From Alphaproteobacteria bacterium CG11_big_fil_rev_8_21_14_0_20_44_7 (GTDB lineage: Bacteria; Pseudomonadota; Alphaproteobacteria; Rickettsiales; 21-14-0-20-44-7): a stretch of 22,603 bases of DNA. The translations under genes and the position numbers were made by a program. The stretch's first letter is position 1. Every line of letters starts with the position of its first letter. The DNA lies in contig PCXJ01000023.1 in assembly GCA_002787615.1 (NCBI GenBank), positions 1 to 22,603 on the forward strand, given 5' to 3'. Of this stretch, positions 22,584-22,603 are shown one piece after another. The notes under the pieces are model-generated. The model was not told the DNA's origin and made no database searches. It worked only from the letters and a program-made list of their open reading frames with translations.

Positions 22584-22603
22584 GGGTTGGTAAGGTTCAA
22601 GGT

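Noticed and set aside
22409..22600. Minus-strand open frame of 63 codons at the window end
   Set aside because: It covers the hairpins and the second REP-like copy, and its peptide resembles that of the other repeat-derived frame.

Overview
The window reads as chromosomal DNA of an AT-rich, respiring Gram-negative bacterium, most likely an alphaproteobacterium. The evidence is a cbb3 oxidase assembly operon of the fixGHIS type, an OmpW-type porin, a FixL-like PAS domain, an alphaproteobacterial style of XRE helix-turn-helix, and DUF4402-like secreted proteins. I cannot name the genus. No tRNA, rRNA, transposase or cas gene is visible.

Region 1 (1-5365, + strand) is the end of ccoP followed by ccoG-ccoH-ccoI-ccoS, tightly packed or overlapping. 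It encodes the machinery that delivers copper and matures the high-affinity cbb3 cytochrome c oxidase. An OmpW-family porin follows. It has its own promoter, with a perfect FNR/FixK box overlapping the ccoS stop codon and sitting exactly where a class II activator would bind. Region 2 (5390-9671) holds housekeeping or unrelated genes: rarA on the minus strand, an exported phosphatase with the full purple acid phosphatase ligand set, and the ABC-F ATPase uup.

Region 3 (9686-14022, minus strand) is a four-gene signalling operon: a membrane histidine kinase with a FixL-like (putatively haem-binding) PAS domain, a single-domain receiver, a sensorless histidine kinase, and a receiver-GGDEF diguanylate cyclase. 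The simplest reading is an oxygen or redox input that ends in c-di-GMP. A DEAD-box RNA helicase with a long basic tail follows (14129-15595, minus).

Region 4 (15889-22603) is accessory. A second signalling pair, an XRE-HTH/receiver fusion and a PAS-PAS-PAS-GAF histidine kinase, is bracketed by genes for small exported DUF4402-like proteins. There are four paralogues: one upstream on the minus strand and three downstream on the plus strand. The paralogue next to the XRE-receiver gene has a strong ribosome binding site, biased codons, a long regulatory intergenic region with palindromes, and a clear terminator, so it is probably abundant. The last 1.8 kb is loaded with palindromic repeats. Two direct copies of a REP/MITE-like element bracket the last two paralogues.

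The most interesting parts are the putative oxygen-to-c-di-GMP operon, the kinase/XRE-receiver pair embedded among exported DUF4402-like proteins, and the repeat-bounded paralogue cassette.
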